Position numbers and translations under genes: made by a program
Part shown: positions 16,480-25,358 of the stretch, in pieces
Position numbering within the stretch: position 1 is the stretch's first letter
Layout of the letters: each line of letters starts with the position of its first letter
Notes under the pieces: model-generated
Told to the model about the DNA's origin: nothing
The model's database searches: none
What the model saw: the letters and a program-made list of their open reading frames with translations, nothing else
NCBI GenBank assembly: GCA_021299735.1
Contig: JAJTEM010000003.1
Span: 62,001-126,000, forward strand
Length of the DNA stretch: 64,000 nt
DNA from: Burkholderiales bacterium
Lineage (GTDB): Bacteria > Pseudomonadota > Gammaproteobacteria > Burkholderiales > Burkholderiaceae_B
Direction of reading: 5' to 3'

Positions 16480-17001
16480 ATGAACAGACGTAAATTTTTA
16501 AAGTTCGGAACCGCCGGCCTGTTGTTGGCCGGTGGCTTGGGTTGGCTGGGCAAGCAGTTTGCCAAGGTGGAGGTGGTTGCCGGGCAAGCCATAGTTGAAC
16601 AGCGGCACATACCCATGCTGAAAGCGATTGCGGAAGGTCTGCTAGACCAAGCACTGCCAGCTGCGGGTACCAGCAGAACACAAGCCATTGAAACAGCAGT
16701 GAATGCTTTTGTAAGCGCCAGTAAAACGCTGGCACCCAGCGCACAAGCCGAACTGGGCCAGCTGCTGAACATTCTTGAAAACCCGGTGGGCAGAAGGCTG
16801 ATTGCCGATTTGGGAACAAATTGGGAGGAAGCCAGGCCAGAACGGGTGCAAGCTTTTTTGATCTCCTTTAGGGATCATCCCATTCCAGCACTTCAACCCG
16901 GCTACCATGCGCTGCACGACCTGATGATGGCGGGCTGGTACGGACTACCTGACCAGTGGGCCGACATGGGCTACCCAGGCCCGCCTTTCCAAGTTTCCTG
17001 A
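16480..17001 (+). CDS. Tat-exported small subunit-like protein of a GMC dehydrogenase
   Basis: 173 residues beginning with a twin-arginine signal (MNRRKFLKFGTAGLLLAGGL), so it is exported folded. The rest, with AIAEGLLDQ near the start and ALHDLMMAGWYGLPDQW at the end, resembles the gluconate 2-dehydrogenase subunit 3 / TAT-signal family that accompanies GMC flavoproteins. It lies 12 bp after the aldehyde dehydrogenase and 15 bp before the GMC gene, so the three form an operon. It probably helps export or couple the flavoprotein to electron carriers. Confidence 0.8.
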   Translation: MNRRKFLKFGTAGLLLAGGLGWLGKQFAKVEVVAGQAIVEQRHIPMLKAIAEGLLDQALPAAGTSRTQAIETAVNAFVSASKTLAPSAQAELGQLLNILENPVGRRLIADLGTNWEEARPERVQAFLISFRDHPIPALQPGYHALHDLMMAGWYGLPDQWADMGYPGPPFQVS

Positions 17002-17016
17002 GAATTAGATTCACCA

Positions 17017-18684
17017 ATGACTGAACAAGAAATCAAACCCTTGGACGCACTCTCGGCCCAATCAGAGGGCCAATTAGTGCCCGACATATTCGCGGCCGGC
17101 ATTGCCAATGGCTGGAAAGCCTATGAAGCGCACAAGCGCGAATTGCCCAAGCAGATAAGTGCCGATGTAGTGATTGTTGGCACTGGCGCGGGTGGTGGCA
17201 TTACCGCTGAAATATGTGCCAAGGCGGGTTTGAAAGTGTTGTTGATCGAGGAAGGCCCGCTTAAAACCTCGAAAGATTTTAAAATGCTGGAATCGGTGGC
17301 CTACCCCACCCTGTACCAGGAAAGCGCGGGCCGCAAAACCGCTGACAAGGCCATCAATATTTTGCAAGGCCGCGCAGTGGGTGGATCAACCACCGTGAAC
17401 TGGACGTCCAGCTTCAGAACCCCGGCAGACACGTTGGCGTTTTGGCAAAACCAGTTTGCCCTGAAAGTGATGACCGTGGAGGCCATGGCCCCCTGGTTTG
17501 AGCAGGCCGAGCGGCGCTTGAACATTGCCGATTGGCAAGTACCACCCAACGAAAACAATGATATTTTGCGCCGCGGCGCCGAGGCGAAAGGCATTTCATG
17601 GGGAGCCATTCGCCGCAATGTGAAAGACTGTTGGAACCTGGGTTATTGCGGCATGGGCTGCCCCACCAATGCCAAGCAATCCATGCTGGTTTCAACCATT
17701 CCCACAGCACTCGAACACGGTGCAGAACTTATTGCTTCGTTGCGCGCCCATTCTTTCAAAATTTCGCAAGGCCGCATTCGAACACTGCGCTGCCAGGTGA
17801 TGAATGCCGACGGTGTATTACCCTCAGGGAAAGAGGTTGAGATAACCGCCAAGCACTTTGTGCTGGCGGGTGGTTCTATCAACAGCCCGGCTGTTCTGCT
17901 GCGTTCAAATGCAAGCGATCCCTACGACCGCTTGGGCGAGCGCACCTTTTTGCACCCAGTGGTAATTTCTGCCGCCATGATGGAACAGGAAGTGCGTGCC
18001 GACGCAGGCGCGCCCCAAACCATTTACAGCGATCATTATTTGCACACCGATCCTATTGATGGGCCTGTGGGCTTCAAGCTGGAAGCCCCACCCTTGCACC
18101 CGGTTATTTTTGCGTCGACCCAGCCCGGCTTTGCAAAAAAGCATGCAGACATCATGAAGAATTTCTCCAAAACCCACATGCAACTGGCATTGCTGCGCGA
18201 TGGTTTTAATTCTGGCAGTGTGGGCGGGCAAGTGCGTTTGAACAGCGATGGCAGCCCGGTGCTGGATTACAAACTAACCCCCGCAATTTGGGATGCTGCA
18301 CGCCGCGCCTTGGTGGCCATGGCCGAACTGCAACATGCTGCCGGCGCATTAAGCACCCTTCCCGTACACGAATTCTCGAAGCCCGCGAACAACATTGATG
18401 AGGCCTTGAAGCAGATCAAAGAACTCGAAATGAAGCCGCTGAGTATGAAAGTGGTTTCCGCCCACGTGATGGGTGGTTGCGCCATGGCGGGTGAAGAAAA
18501 ACTGGGCGTTGCCCGGCCAGATGGCAAGCACTGGCAAATTGAAAACCTGTCCATTCATGATGGCTCTCTATTCCCCACCAGCATTGGTGCCAACCCGCAG
18601 TTGTCCATCTACGGCCTAACCAACAAACTAAGCCAACAACTGGTGGCCGAACTAACTGGTCAGCCAGCCCCTGCACTGGCTTAA
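17017..18684 (+). CDS. GMC-family flavoprotein oxidoreductase (alcohol dehydrogenase-like)
   Basis: 555 residues. The FAD-binding motif DVVIVGTGAGGGITAEICA lies near residue 50, followed by GRAVGGSTTVNWT, a GYCGMGCPTNAKQS block, HFVLAGGSINSPAVLL and a C-terminal HVMGGCAMA with SLFPTSIGANPQLSIYGL. This is the glucose-methanol-choline oxidoreductase fold, in the subgroup that includes long-chain alcohol oxidases and dehydrogenases. No own signal is seen; it may be exported with the preceding Tat protein. With the aldehyde dehydrogenase upstream, oxidation of fatty alcohols through aldehydes to acids is the likely pathway. Confidence 0.88.
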   Translation: MTEQEIKPLDALSAQSEGQLVPDIFAAGIANGWKAYEAHKRELPKQISADVVIVGTGAGGGITAEICAKAGLKVLLIEEGPLKTSKDFKMLESVAYPTLYQESAGRKTADKAINILQGRAVGGSTTVNWTSSFRTPADTLAFWQNQFALKVMTVEAMAPWFEQAERRLNIADWQVPPNENNDILRRGAEAKGISWGAIRRNVKDCWNLGYCGMGCPTNAKQSMLVSTIPTALEHGAELIASLRAHSFKISQGRIRTLRCQVMNADGVLPSGKEVEITAKHFVLAGGSINSPAVLLRSNASDPYDRLGERTFLHPVVISAAMMEQEVRADAGAPQTIYSDHYLHTDPIDGPVGFKLEAPPLHPVIFASTQPGFAKKHADIMKNFSKTHMQLALLRDGFNSGSVGGQVRLNSDGSPVLDYKLTPAIWDAARRALVAMAELQHAAGALSTLPVHEFSKPANNIDEALKQIKELEMKPLSMKVVSAHVMGGCAMAGEEKLGVARPDGKHWQIENLSIHDGSLFPTSIGANPQLSIYGLTNKLSQQLVAELTGQPAPALA

Positions 18685-18689
18685 GTGAC

Positions 18690-19700
18690 ATGATTCGCCA
18701 CCTGAACAGGCTGTACTGGATTGGCTACATTTCAGTCATGTTCTGCCTGTACTGGGTGTTGCACAACTGGTTTGGCGTTCAGGCCGACAATGCGGCCTTG
18801 GCAGCTATGGGCCTGGTCGCCGGCCTGCTATTTGCAGCGCATGTGGGCTTCAACATTTCAGGCTTTGCGCTTTCCTACAGCATTCGCAAAATTCCACAAA
18901 TTCGGGACAAAGGCCTACCCTTTCACAGCACCGAAGGCGAGAGTTTTCACAGGCTCAGCATTGTGCGATGGCTTAAAGCCGTGCTGGTTGAAAGCATCAG
19001 CTCATTGAAATTGATTACGCTGCTTCAACCTTGGGCACCCAACCCCGACGGCATCAGGCTTTCTGGCAAGGCGTGGCGCAAGAAGAAACCCTTACCTGTG
19101 CTGCTGGTGCACGGTTATTTGTGCAATTCGGCAGTTTGGGCAGGCACGCGCGCCCTGCTTGAGCGCGCAGACGTAAGCACCCATGCCATTACGCTTGAAC
19201 CCGCGATTGGTTCAATTCGTAGTTATTCCGAAGCCATTCATGAAGCAATCGATGAACTGCTGGTGGCCACCGGCGCACCGCAAGTGAAAATTATTGCGCA
19301 CAGCATGGGCGGCGTGGCGGTGCGCTTTCATGCCACAGAATATGGTCACCACCGAATTGCCGGAATGATTACGATTGGTAGCCCGCATTACGGCACCGCG
19401 TTGTCTACCTTGGGTATCGGCAAGAATGTGAAGCAAATGGCCTGGGGAAGTTTTTTCTTGAAAACCCTGCGTGAGCACCCTACCGACCGGGAGTTTCAGA
19501 AAAAAATATGGTCGCTATGGAGCCCGCAAGACAATATTGTGTGTCCACCGGTTTCAAGCAAACTGGAATTTGGAAAAAACACCGCCGTGCCCGGCTGCGG
19601 GCACGTGGCTTTGTTGAACGATTCCACCACAGAAGACCTGATTCTCAACTGGCTTGCAGAAGATGCACAGGCCTATCCGCTGGCTGAAAACAGGGCGTGA
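18690..19700 (+). CDS. Membrane-anchored alpha/beta-hydrolase, lipase-like
   Basis: 336 residues with two N-terminal hydrophobic segments (about 8-28 and 36-60) and a hydrolase domain: oxyanion-hole LLVHGYLCNSAVW, nucleophile elbow AHSMGG, and the late His in GCGHVALLN. The order fits triacylglycerol lipases or esterases. It starts 5 bp after the GMC gene and shares its operon. It probably frees fatty acids or alcohols from esters that the upstream oxidoreductases then process. The operon converges on the acyl-CoA reductase gene. Confidence 0.85.
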   Translation: MIRHLNRLYWIGYISVMFCLYWVLHNWFGVQADNAALAAMGLVAGLLFAAHVGFNISGFALSYSIRKIPQIRDKGLPFHSTEGESFHRLSIVRWLKAVLVESISSLKLITLLQPWAPNPDGIRLSGKAWRKKKPLPVLLVHGYLCNSAVWAGTRALLERADVSTHAITLEPAIGSIRSYSEAIHEAIDELLVATGAPQVKIIAHSMGGVAVRFHATEYGHHRIAGMITIGSPHYGTALSTLGIGKNVKQMAWGSFFLKTLREHPTDREFQKKIWSLWSPQDNIVCPPVSSKLEFGKNTAVPGCGHVALLNDSTTEDLILNWLAEDAQAYPLAENRA

Positions 19701-19732
19701 TCACACTTGGTAATCGCGCCCAGTTCGAATAC

Positions 19733-21718
19733 TTAGAAGTGAATACCTTGCATCAGGGTTGAGAATGCAACCTGTTCTGCAGATGGTCCACTGCCCTTCT
19801 TGCCCTTGGCTGCCGATTCAGAATCGGGGAACATGCGGAAAGACGTGTTCATCAAAATTTGGGCTGGCTTGGGGATCAAAGCATGCATCACCTGGCCCAA
19901 CACACCCAGGCGTGTGGCAATTCGAACCGGCTTGTGAATGACTGCTTGCGCAATCAAATCGGCCGCCTGCTCAGGGCTCAGCGTTGGCACATTGTTGTAC
20001 AGCTTGGTGGGCGCAATCATGGGCGTGCGCACCAGCGGCATGTTGATGGTTGTGAACGTAATATTCAGGTCGGCGAATTCGGAGGCTGCGCAACGGGTCC
20101 ATGAATCCAAGGCACCTTTGGAAGCAACATAAGCCGAAAAGCGTGGTGCGTTGGTCAGCACACCGATTGAAGAAATATTGACCACATGGCCTTTGCGGCG
20201 CTCCATCATTTTTGGCAGCAAACCATAGGTAACACGCAGGGCACCGAAGTAGTTCAACTGCATGGTGCGCTCCAGGTCGTGGAAGCGATCAAAGCTGTTT
20301 TCAATGCCACGGCGAATTGAACGACCCGCGTTGTTCACCAAAATATCCACATGACCGAAATCAGCCAGTAGTTGCGCCACAAAACGGTCGCAATCCTGCA
20401 TGTCGGCAATATCAACCGAGTAGGTGTACAGCGTGTTACCTTCCGATTTGATCAAGGCTTTTGCCTCGGCCAGTTTTTCTTCATCGCGGCCACAAATTAC
20501 CGTGATGGCGCCAGCAGCAGCAAACTTTTGTGCAGCGGCCAAACCAATGCCCGATGAACCACCGGTGATCAACACCACTTTGTCTTTCACCTGGCCACTC
20601 AAACTGCGATCAATAAACAAATCGGGATCCAGGTGGCGTTCCCAGTAATCCCAAATCGCCCAGGCGTAATCTTCAAGGCGTGGGCATTCAATGCCACTGC
20701 CATCCAGCGCAGCCAGGGTTTGGCGGCAATCGTAGCGTGTGGGCCAGTTTATGTAGCTGAACACCTCCTCAGGCAAAGCCAGGTCTTTCAGCAAGGCATT
20801 GCGAATACGGCGCACTGGGGTGAGGCTCATCAAACCCTTTTTCACAGCACCCGGTATAAAACCGAACATGGCCGCGTTAATGCGCATTTCCATTTTTGGT
20901 GCATGGGCAGCGCGGGCAAAAATATTCAGCACGTCACCAATCCGGTTGGGGCTGGGGTCGACCAAGTGAAATGCCTTGCCGTCCAGGTCGGGTTGGTGGG
21001 CAATGTAATCCATGGCGTTCACTACAAAATCAACAGGCACAATATTGATTCGGCCACCCTCAATGCCAATGGTGGGCACCCAGGAAGGCAGCAGCTTGCG
21101 CATTTTCTGGATCAGTTTAAACAGGTAATAAGGCCCGTCAATTTTGTCCATCTCACCGGTTTTTGAATCGCCCACAACAAAGCCGGGCCGGTACACACGC
21201 CATGCGCCCTTTATCTTCTTGCGCACAATTTCTTCGGAATCATGCTTGGTGCGGAAGTAAGGATGCTCAAGGTTTTCAGCTTCTTCAAACATGTCCTCGC
21301 GGAACACCCCTTCATACAGGCCGGCCGCGGCAATTGAGGAAGTTAACTGAAAACAGCCCGCGCCAATCGCATTGGCCAGATCTACTGCATTTTCAGTGCC
21401 TTTGATATTGGTTTCCTGTTGGCTTTCCGCATCGGCGGCCAAATCGTAAATAGCAGCCAGGTGGAAAAAATGGGCAATGTTTTTGTTCAGTTCCTTGATC
21501 TCGGTGGCCTTCAAGCCTAACTTGGGCTTGGTCAAATCGCCAACCACGGGTACACACTGGCCCTTTTTGGCCCCCCAATACTTTTGCAGCTCGGGCACTT
21601 TGTCCAGGCTTGATTCACGAATCAGGAAATAAATCGTGCCTTTGCGCTTTTGCTCAACCAAGCGCTTCACCAATCGTTTACCGATGAAGCCGGTGGCTCC
21701 TGTCACAAAATAATTCAT
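19733..21718 (-). CDS. Two-domain alcohol-forming fatty acyl-CoA reductase
   Basis: 661 residues, end-to-end similar from memory to the Marinobacter FAR (Maqu_2220 type), which reduces acyl-CoA or acyl-ACP to fatty alcohol through the aldehyde. The N-terminal extended SDR domain has TGATGFIG (6-13) and a YFRTK active site (Tyr154, Lys158). The C-terminal SDR domain has TGGSSGIG (385-392), NNAG (462-465) and YVASK (Tyr530, Lys534). Both active sites are intact. Fatty alcohols made this way usually go into wax esters. It is monocistronic and diverges from the phasin gene. Confidence 0.9.
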   Translation of the reverse strand: MNYFVTGATGFIGKRLVKRLVEQKRKGTIYFLIRESSLDKVPELQKYWGAKKGQCVPVVGDLTKPKLGLKATEIKELNKNIAHFFHLAAIYDLAADAESQQETNIKGTENAVDLANAIGAGCFQLTSSIAAAGLYEGVFREDMFEEAENLEHPYFRTKHDSEEIVRKKIKGAWRVYRPGFVVGDSKTGEMDKIDGPYYLFKLIQKMRKLLPSWVPTIGIEGGRINIVPVDFVVNAMDYIAHQPDLDGKAFHLVDPSPNRIGDVLNIFARAAHAPKMEMRINAAMFGFIPGAVKKGLMSLTPVRRIRNALLKDLALPEEVFSYINWPTRYDCRQTLAALDGSGIECPRLEDYAWAIWDYWERHLDPDLFIDRSLSGQVKDKVVLITGGSSGIGLAAAQKFAAAGAITVICGRDEEKLAEAKALIKSEGNTLYTYSVDIADMQDCDRFVAQLLADFGHVDILVNNAGRSIRRGIENSFDRFHDLERTMQLNYFGALRVTYGLLPKMMERRKGHVVNISSIGVLTNAPRFSAYVASKGALDSWTRCAASEFADLNITFTTINMPLVRTPMIAPTKLYNNVPTLSPEQAADLIAQAVIHKPVRIATRLGVLGQVMHALIPKPAQILMNTSFRMFPDSESAAKGKKGSGPSAEQVAFSTLMQGIHF

Positions 21719-21965
21719 GTATGTTTTCTCCGCGCGGGGTTTTTTTATGAAAGATACGGCTTTGGAAGACTTACTATAACTGCGCGCCAGAAATTCTCAA
21801 ACTCCACCCAGTCGCGAGATAGATTAGTAAGCAGCATGCTTACGGGAAAACACGAGGTGGGGTTTAGTGTGCGTTCTCTAGTGTGGCCTCGATAAACTAC
21901 TACAATAATCAAAAAAGGCAGTGGCCCCGTTGGGCCCGTATTTTGCCATTACAAGGAGAGACAAC

Positions 21966-22412
21966 ATGGCCGGTAAGAAAAAGCCCATCAAAGGCGCAGT
22001 TGATAGCGCACAGCAACTGTGGTCCGCGGGCGTGGGCGCAATCACCAAAGCGCAAGAGGAAAGCAACCGTGTTTTGGAAAACCTGGTCAAGGAAGGCCAC
22101 GAAATTCAGGAGCGAACTGTGAAATTTGCAGATCAGAAGGTGGTCGAGGTAACCGGCAAGGTTAGCAAGCTGGCTGGCTCTGTCTCTAGCAAGGCGACCC
22201 AACATTGGGACAAGCTGGAACAGGTTTTCGAAGAGCGTGTGGCGCGCGCACTGGGTCGCCTTGGCGTTCCCACCAACAAAGACGTTCAACAGCTGTCTGA
22301 AAGAATCGACCAACTGTCTGCTGCTATTGCCGAATTGACTGGCAAAAAAGCAGACACCAAAGCGTCTCCCGCAAAGCGCACTACCGCGCGAACCAAAAAG
22401 TCTGCTGAGTAA
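21966..22412 (+). CDS. Phasin, PhaF/PhaI-type granule-associated protein
   Basis: 149 residues from ATG 21966, which follows AAGGAG. The sequence AVDSAQQLWSAGVGAITKAQEESNRVLENLVKEG is typical of polyhydroxyalkanoate granule phasins, followed by a heptad-like segment (VQQLSERIDQLSAAIAEL) and a short Lys/Thr/Ala-rich tail that may bind DNA. Such proteins coat storage granules and can help distribute them at division. It sits between the acyl-CoA reductase and a patatin gene, which ties it to lipid or polyester bodies. Confidence 0.88.
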   Translation: MAGKKKPIKGAVDSAQQLWSAGVGAITKAQEESNRVLENLVKEGHEIQERTVKFADQKVVEVTGKVSKLAGSVSSKATQHWDKLEQVFEERVARALGRLGVPTNKDVQQLSERIDQLSAAIAELTGKKADTKASPAKRTTARTKKSAE

Positions 22413-22483
22413 TTGAATCTTCTGTCGACAAGGCCAACGGCGGTCTTGTCGAATACTCTTTGGGGCTGGAGCACACAACCCGA

Positions 22484-23737
22484 ATGAACAATCACAACTC
22501 TGGCCCGAAAATCGGATTGGCCTTGGCTGGTGGCGGCCCCTTGGGCGCAATTTATGAAATTGGTGCGCTGGTCGCCCTGTCCGAGGCCATCGACGGCCTC
22601 GACCTAAATGACATGAGCGTTTATGTGGGGGTATCCGCCGGCGGTATTGTGGCCACTGGTTTGGCACACGACTTAACCCCACATCAAATTTACAAGCTGT
22701 TCATTGAAGGCGAACCCGAAGAGTTTGCCTTCGACCCTTCCATATTGTTGCGCCCGGCCTGGAAAGAGTACTGGATGCGCCTTCGCAAGGTGCCCGGCCT
22801 GTTGGGCACGGCCATTTCCGATTATTTTTTGCGCGACGATGCAACCTGGGTTAGCTGTATTGAACGCCTGGGCGCTGCCATTCCCACAGGTTTATTCAAC
22901 GGCGACGAACTGCATGAATGGATGGCGGACCTGATCGCCAAAGGTGGCGGCACCAACGATTTTCGCAGTTTGCGCCACCGTCTCATTCTGGTGGCCACTG
23001 ATCTTGATTCAGGCGATTCAATACCCTTTGGCATGCCCGGCTTCGATGACGTACCTATTTCGAAAGCAGTACAAGCCTCTGCATCCTTACCGGGCCTGTT
23101 CCCCCCCACACGCATCGCCAACCGGCATTACGTGGACGGCGCACTGAAAAAAACCCTGCATGCCTCCACTGCCCTGAAAGAAGGCGTTGAGCTGCTGATT
23201 TGCCTGAACCCCCTGGTGCCCTACGACGACAGGTTGAACCCCAAGAACCATCGCCGACGCGCCAAAGGCAAAGCGTTCCAGCCTGGTTCGCGCTTGTATG
23301 AGGGTGGTTTACCCCTGGTGTTGTCACAAACATTCCGCTCAATTATTCATTCACGCATGGACATTGGCATGGAACGTTATGGGCACCTGTACCCGAATGC
23401 CGATATCGTTTTGTTTGAACCACAACATGGTGATGGTGAGTTTTTCTTCACCAACCCGTTCAGCTATGCCAGCAGGCGCCGTTTGTGTGAACACGCCTAC
23501 CAACGCACACGCGAGGAGTTGTGGGCACGCCGTTATGATTTGGCAGAAAAGTTCTCGCGACATGGCTTGGAGCTGAACCTCGAGGTGCTAAAGGACCCCA
23601 CCCTGCGCCTGAGCAACAAAGTGAGCAAAAAACCAGCGCGTACCGGGTCAATGGTGTCGAAGTTCGATCAGCTTGAAGACTCACTGAACGAACTTGACCG
23701 TTACATTCGGATTGCAAAAACAAGAAATGCCGCTTAA
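22484..23737 (+). CDS. Patatin-like phospholipase/acylhydrolase
   Basis: The patatin catalytic set is complete: oxyanion loop GLALAGGGPLG at the N-terminus, nucleophile elbow GVSAGG near residue 54, and the Asp of VDGALKK near 217. 417 residues from ATG 22484. These serine hydrolases cut acyl esters of phospholipids or neutral lipids; no signal peptide is present, so it acts in the cytoplasm, perhaps at granule surfaces since it follows a phasin gene by 71 bp in the same direction. Confidence 0.9.
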   Translation: MNNHNSGPKIGLALAGGGPLGAIYEIGALVALSEAIDGLDLNDMSVYVGVSAGGIVATGLAHDLTPHQIYKLFIEGEPEEFAFDPSILLRPAWKEYWMRLRKVPGLLGTAISDYFLRDDATWVSCIERLGAAIPTGLFNGDELHEWMADLIAKGGGTNDFRSLRHRLILVATDLDSGDSIPFGMPGFDDVPISKAVQASASLPGLFPPTRIANRHYVDGALKKTLHASTALKEGVELLICLNPLVPYDDRLNPKNHRRRAKGKAFQPGSRLYEGGLPLVLSQTFRSIIHSRMDIGMERYGHLYPNADIVLFEPQHGDGEFFFTNPFSYASRRRLCEHAYQRTREELWARRYDLAEKFSRHGLELNLEVLKDPTLRLSNKVSKKPARTGSMVSKFDQLEDSLNELDRYIRIAKTRNAA

Positions 23738-23912
23738 TTAATGTAAGTTAATACGATTTGAATGCCATTACTCATTGGTAACAAGGGCAGTGAAGCCCCA
23801 AATACTCGACAAAACAACGTAGACTAATGATATTCAAAATACCTATAACAGACTTGCTGCATGAAGTCTTAAGCTTGATCAGGACTTTGGCCAGACAGGA
23901 GACGACCAGAAC

Positions 23913-24581
23913 ATGGAACGTAAGCCTCCAAGAAGAACAAGAGAACGAATTCTTGATTTGTCGCTAAGGCTTTTCAATGAGTTTGGGGAGCCGAATATTA
24001 CAACCACCGTGATTGCTGATGAAATGAACATCAGCCCCGGTAACTTGTACTATCACTTCCGCAACAAAGACGACATCGTCAACAGCATTTTTGCCAGTTT
24101 CGAAAAAGAAATTGACGGCCTGCTCGATGTGCCAGGTAACCGGCAAGCGAATATCGAGGATGCCTGGCTGTACCTGCAAGTATCGTTCGAGCTGATTTGG
24201 CGCTATCGATTTTTGTACCGCGATTTGAATGATTTGCTGTCGCGCAACCGCACCCTTGAAATTCACTTCAAGCGCATTCTGAAACACAAGGTGGATGTAG
24301 CCCGCCGGCTTTGTCAAGGCTTGGTGGAATCAGGTGACATGATGGCCTCTCAAGCACAAATTAACGCACTGGCCACAAACATGGTGGTGGTAGCCACCTA
24401 CTGGCTATCATTTGAATACGTGCGCGACCCACGGCACTTTAATGATGAGGCCACCATGAGCGCTGCGCTTGCCAATGGCGTGTACCAGGTGATGTGTTTG
24501 CTTGCTCCCTATTTGCAAGGCAATGCCAAAGAGCTTTTTGAAAGCCTGGCCCAATCGTTTATTACTGAAGAAAATACATAA
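23913..24581 (+). CDS. TetR-family transcriptional regulator
   Basis: 222 residues. The N-terminal helix-turn-helix (RERILDLSLRLFNEFG, then ITTTVIADEMNISPGNLYYHFRNKDDIV) is typical of TetR/AcrR repressors. The ligand-binding half (FELIWRYRFLYRDLNDLLSRN) resembles a subgroup often near fatty-acid genes. It lies 18 bp before the acyl-CoA-binding protein gene and likely shares its transcript. The 175-bp gap upstream, which includes AT-rich TTAATTAATGTAAGTTAATA near 23735-23755, may hold its own operator. Confidence 0.9.
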   Translation: MERKPPRRTRERILDLSLRLFNEFGEPNITTTVIADEMNISPGNLYYHFRNKDDIVNSIFASFEKEIDGLLDVPGNRQANIEDAWLYLQVSFELIWRYRFLYRDLNDLLSRNRTLEIHFKRILKHKVDVARRLCQGLVESGDMMASQAQINALATNMVVVATYWLSFEYVRDPRHFNDEATMSAALANGVYQVMCLLAPYLQGNAKELFESLAQSFITEENT

Positions 24582-24599
24582 CAAGACTTAGGAGAACTT

Positions 24600-24854
24600 A
24601 TGAGCGACTTGAAAGCCCGTTTTGAAAAGGCTGTGGCGGAATCGAAATCATTGCCCGCCCGCCCAGACAACCAAACCCTGTTGAAAATTTACGCCTTGTT
24701 TAAACAAGCCAGCGAAGGTGACAACACAGGCAAACGCCCCGGTTTCACGGATATTGTTGGACGCGCCAAATACGACGCCTGGAAAGGCCTGGAGGGGACC
24801 AGCAACGATCAAGCCATGCAAAACTACATCGACCTGATCGAGTCATTGAAGTAA
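24600..24854 (+). CDS. Acyl-CoA-binding protein
   Basis: 84 residues, the full length of the ACBP fold: LKARFEKAVAESKSLPARPDN, LLKIYALFKQASEGDN, then KYDAWKGLEGTSNDQAM with the conserved Lys and aromatic residues that hold the CoA. It carries long-chain acyl-CoA in the cytoplasm. AGGAG precedes the ATG. ACBP is uncommon in bacteria, and here it supports a lipid-storage theme along with the acyl-CoA reductase and phasins. Confidence 0.95.
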   Translation: MSDLKARFEKAVAESKSLPARPDNQTLLKIYALFKQASEGDNTGKRPGFTDIVGRAKYDAWKGLEGTSNDQAMQNYIDLIESLK

Positions 24855-24870
24855 ACCAGAGCCCTTCTGT

Positions 24871-24900
24871 AAAAAAAACCGGCCAACGGCCGGTTTTTTT
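24871..24900. terminator. Bidirectional terminator
   Basis: A perfect GGCC-rich stem (CCGGCC/GGCCGG, AAC-type loop) with eight A on the left and seven T on the right, between the convergent acyl-CoA-binding protein and ArsR-type genes. It can serve both strands. Confidence 0.88.
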
Positions 24901-25243
24901 ATGGCTGCTTGAAAAAGTCGGGCAACTGTTTGGAATCCACAGGCACTGAATCCAGTTTGGCAGCCACATGCACGCAAACTGTGCGGCAAAGTTCTACCAC
25001 TGTGGGTTCTTTCACCTGGTAAAGCACCAAAGTGCCCTCTTTGCGGCGCTGTAAAACACCAGCGCGGTACATCAGGTTCAGGTGGCGGGAAATGTTCGAC
25101 TGGGTCGAGTCAACCTCTTCCACAATGTCGTTCACAGATTTTTCTCCATTGCACAGCGCATGAATAATTTTCAAGCGTGTGGGCTCAGACAACACTGCAA
25201 AGTAGCCAGACACTTGTTCCAGCAGGGAATCCAGTTCACTCAT
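24899..25243 (-). CDS. ArsR-family transcriptional regulator
   Basis: 114 residues from ATG 25243, with the winged helix: LSEPTRLKIIHALCNGEKSV, then STQSNISRHLNLMYRAGVL and RRKEGTLVLYQV. A late pair of cysteines (ELCRTVC) could sense a thiol, metal or redox signal, as in BigR/SqrR-like or metal-binding members. A GTG at 25294 is in frame, but the ATG gives the normal family length. An inverted repeat at 25280-25303 lies 37 bp before the start and may be its operator. Confidence 0.88.
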   Translation of the reverse strand: MSELDSLLEQVSGYFAVLSEPTRLKIIHALCNGEKSVNDIVEEVDSTQSNISRHLNLMYRAGVLQRRKEGTLVLYQVKEPTVVELCRTVCVHVAAKLDSVPVDSKQLPDFFKQP

Positions 25244-25279
25244 AGCATGACCGATGTGTTTTTTGTAGTTTTTCGATTG

Positions 25280-25303
25280 TACCCCCGTTTTCACACGGGG
25301 GTA
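25280..25303. promoter_or_regulatory. Perfect inverted repeat between prfC and the ArsR gene
   Basis: Arms of 8 bp (TACCCCCG and CGGGGGTA) around an 8-base loop, upstream of the ArsR gene and downstream of prfC on the same strand. No T-run follows, so an operator for the regulator is more likely than a terminator. Confidence 0.4.
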
Positions 25304-25322
25304 ATGAGCGCGATGGTTGACT

Positions 25323-25358
25323 TAGTGATTGGCCTAGTGATTAGCCTAGTGGTTGGCC
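25323..25358. repeat. Three 12-bp tandem repeats at the prfC stop
   Basis: TAGTGATTGGCC, TAGTGATTAGCC and TAGTGGTTGGCC follow each other directly. The third unit encodes the last prfC residues and its stop codon, which suggests the gene end was duplicated twice downstream. Confidence 0.65.
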
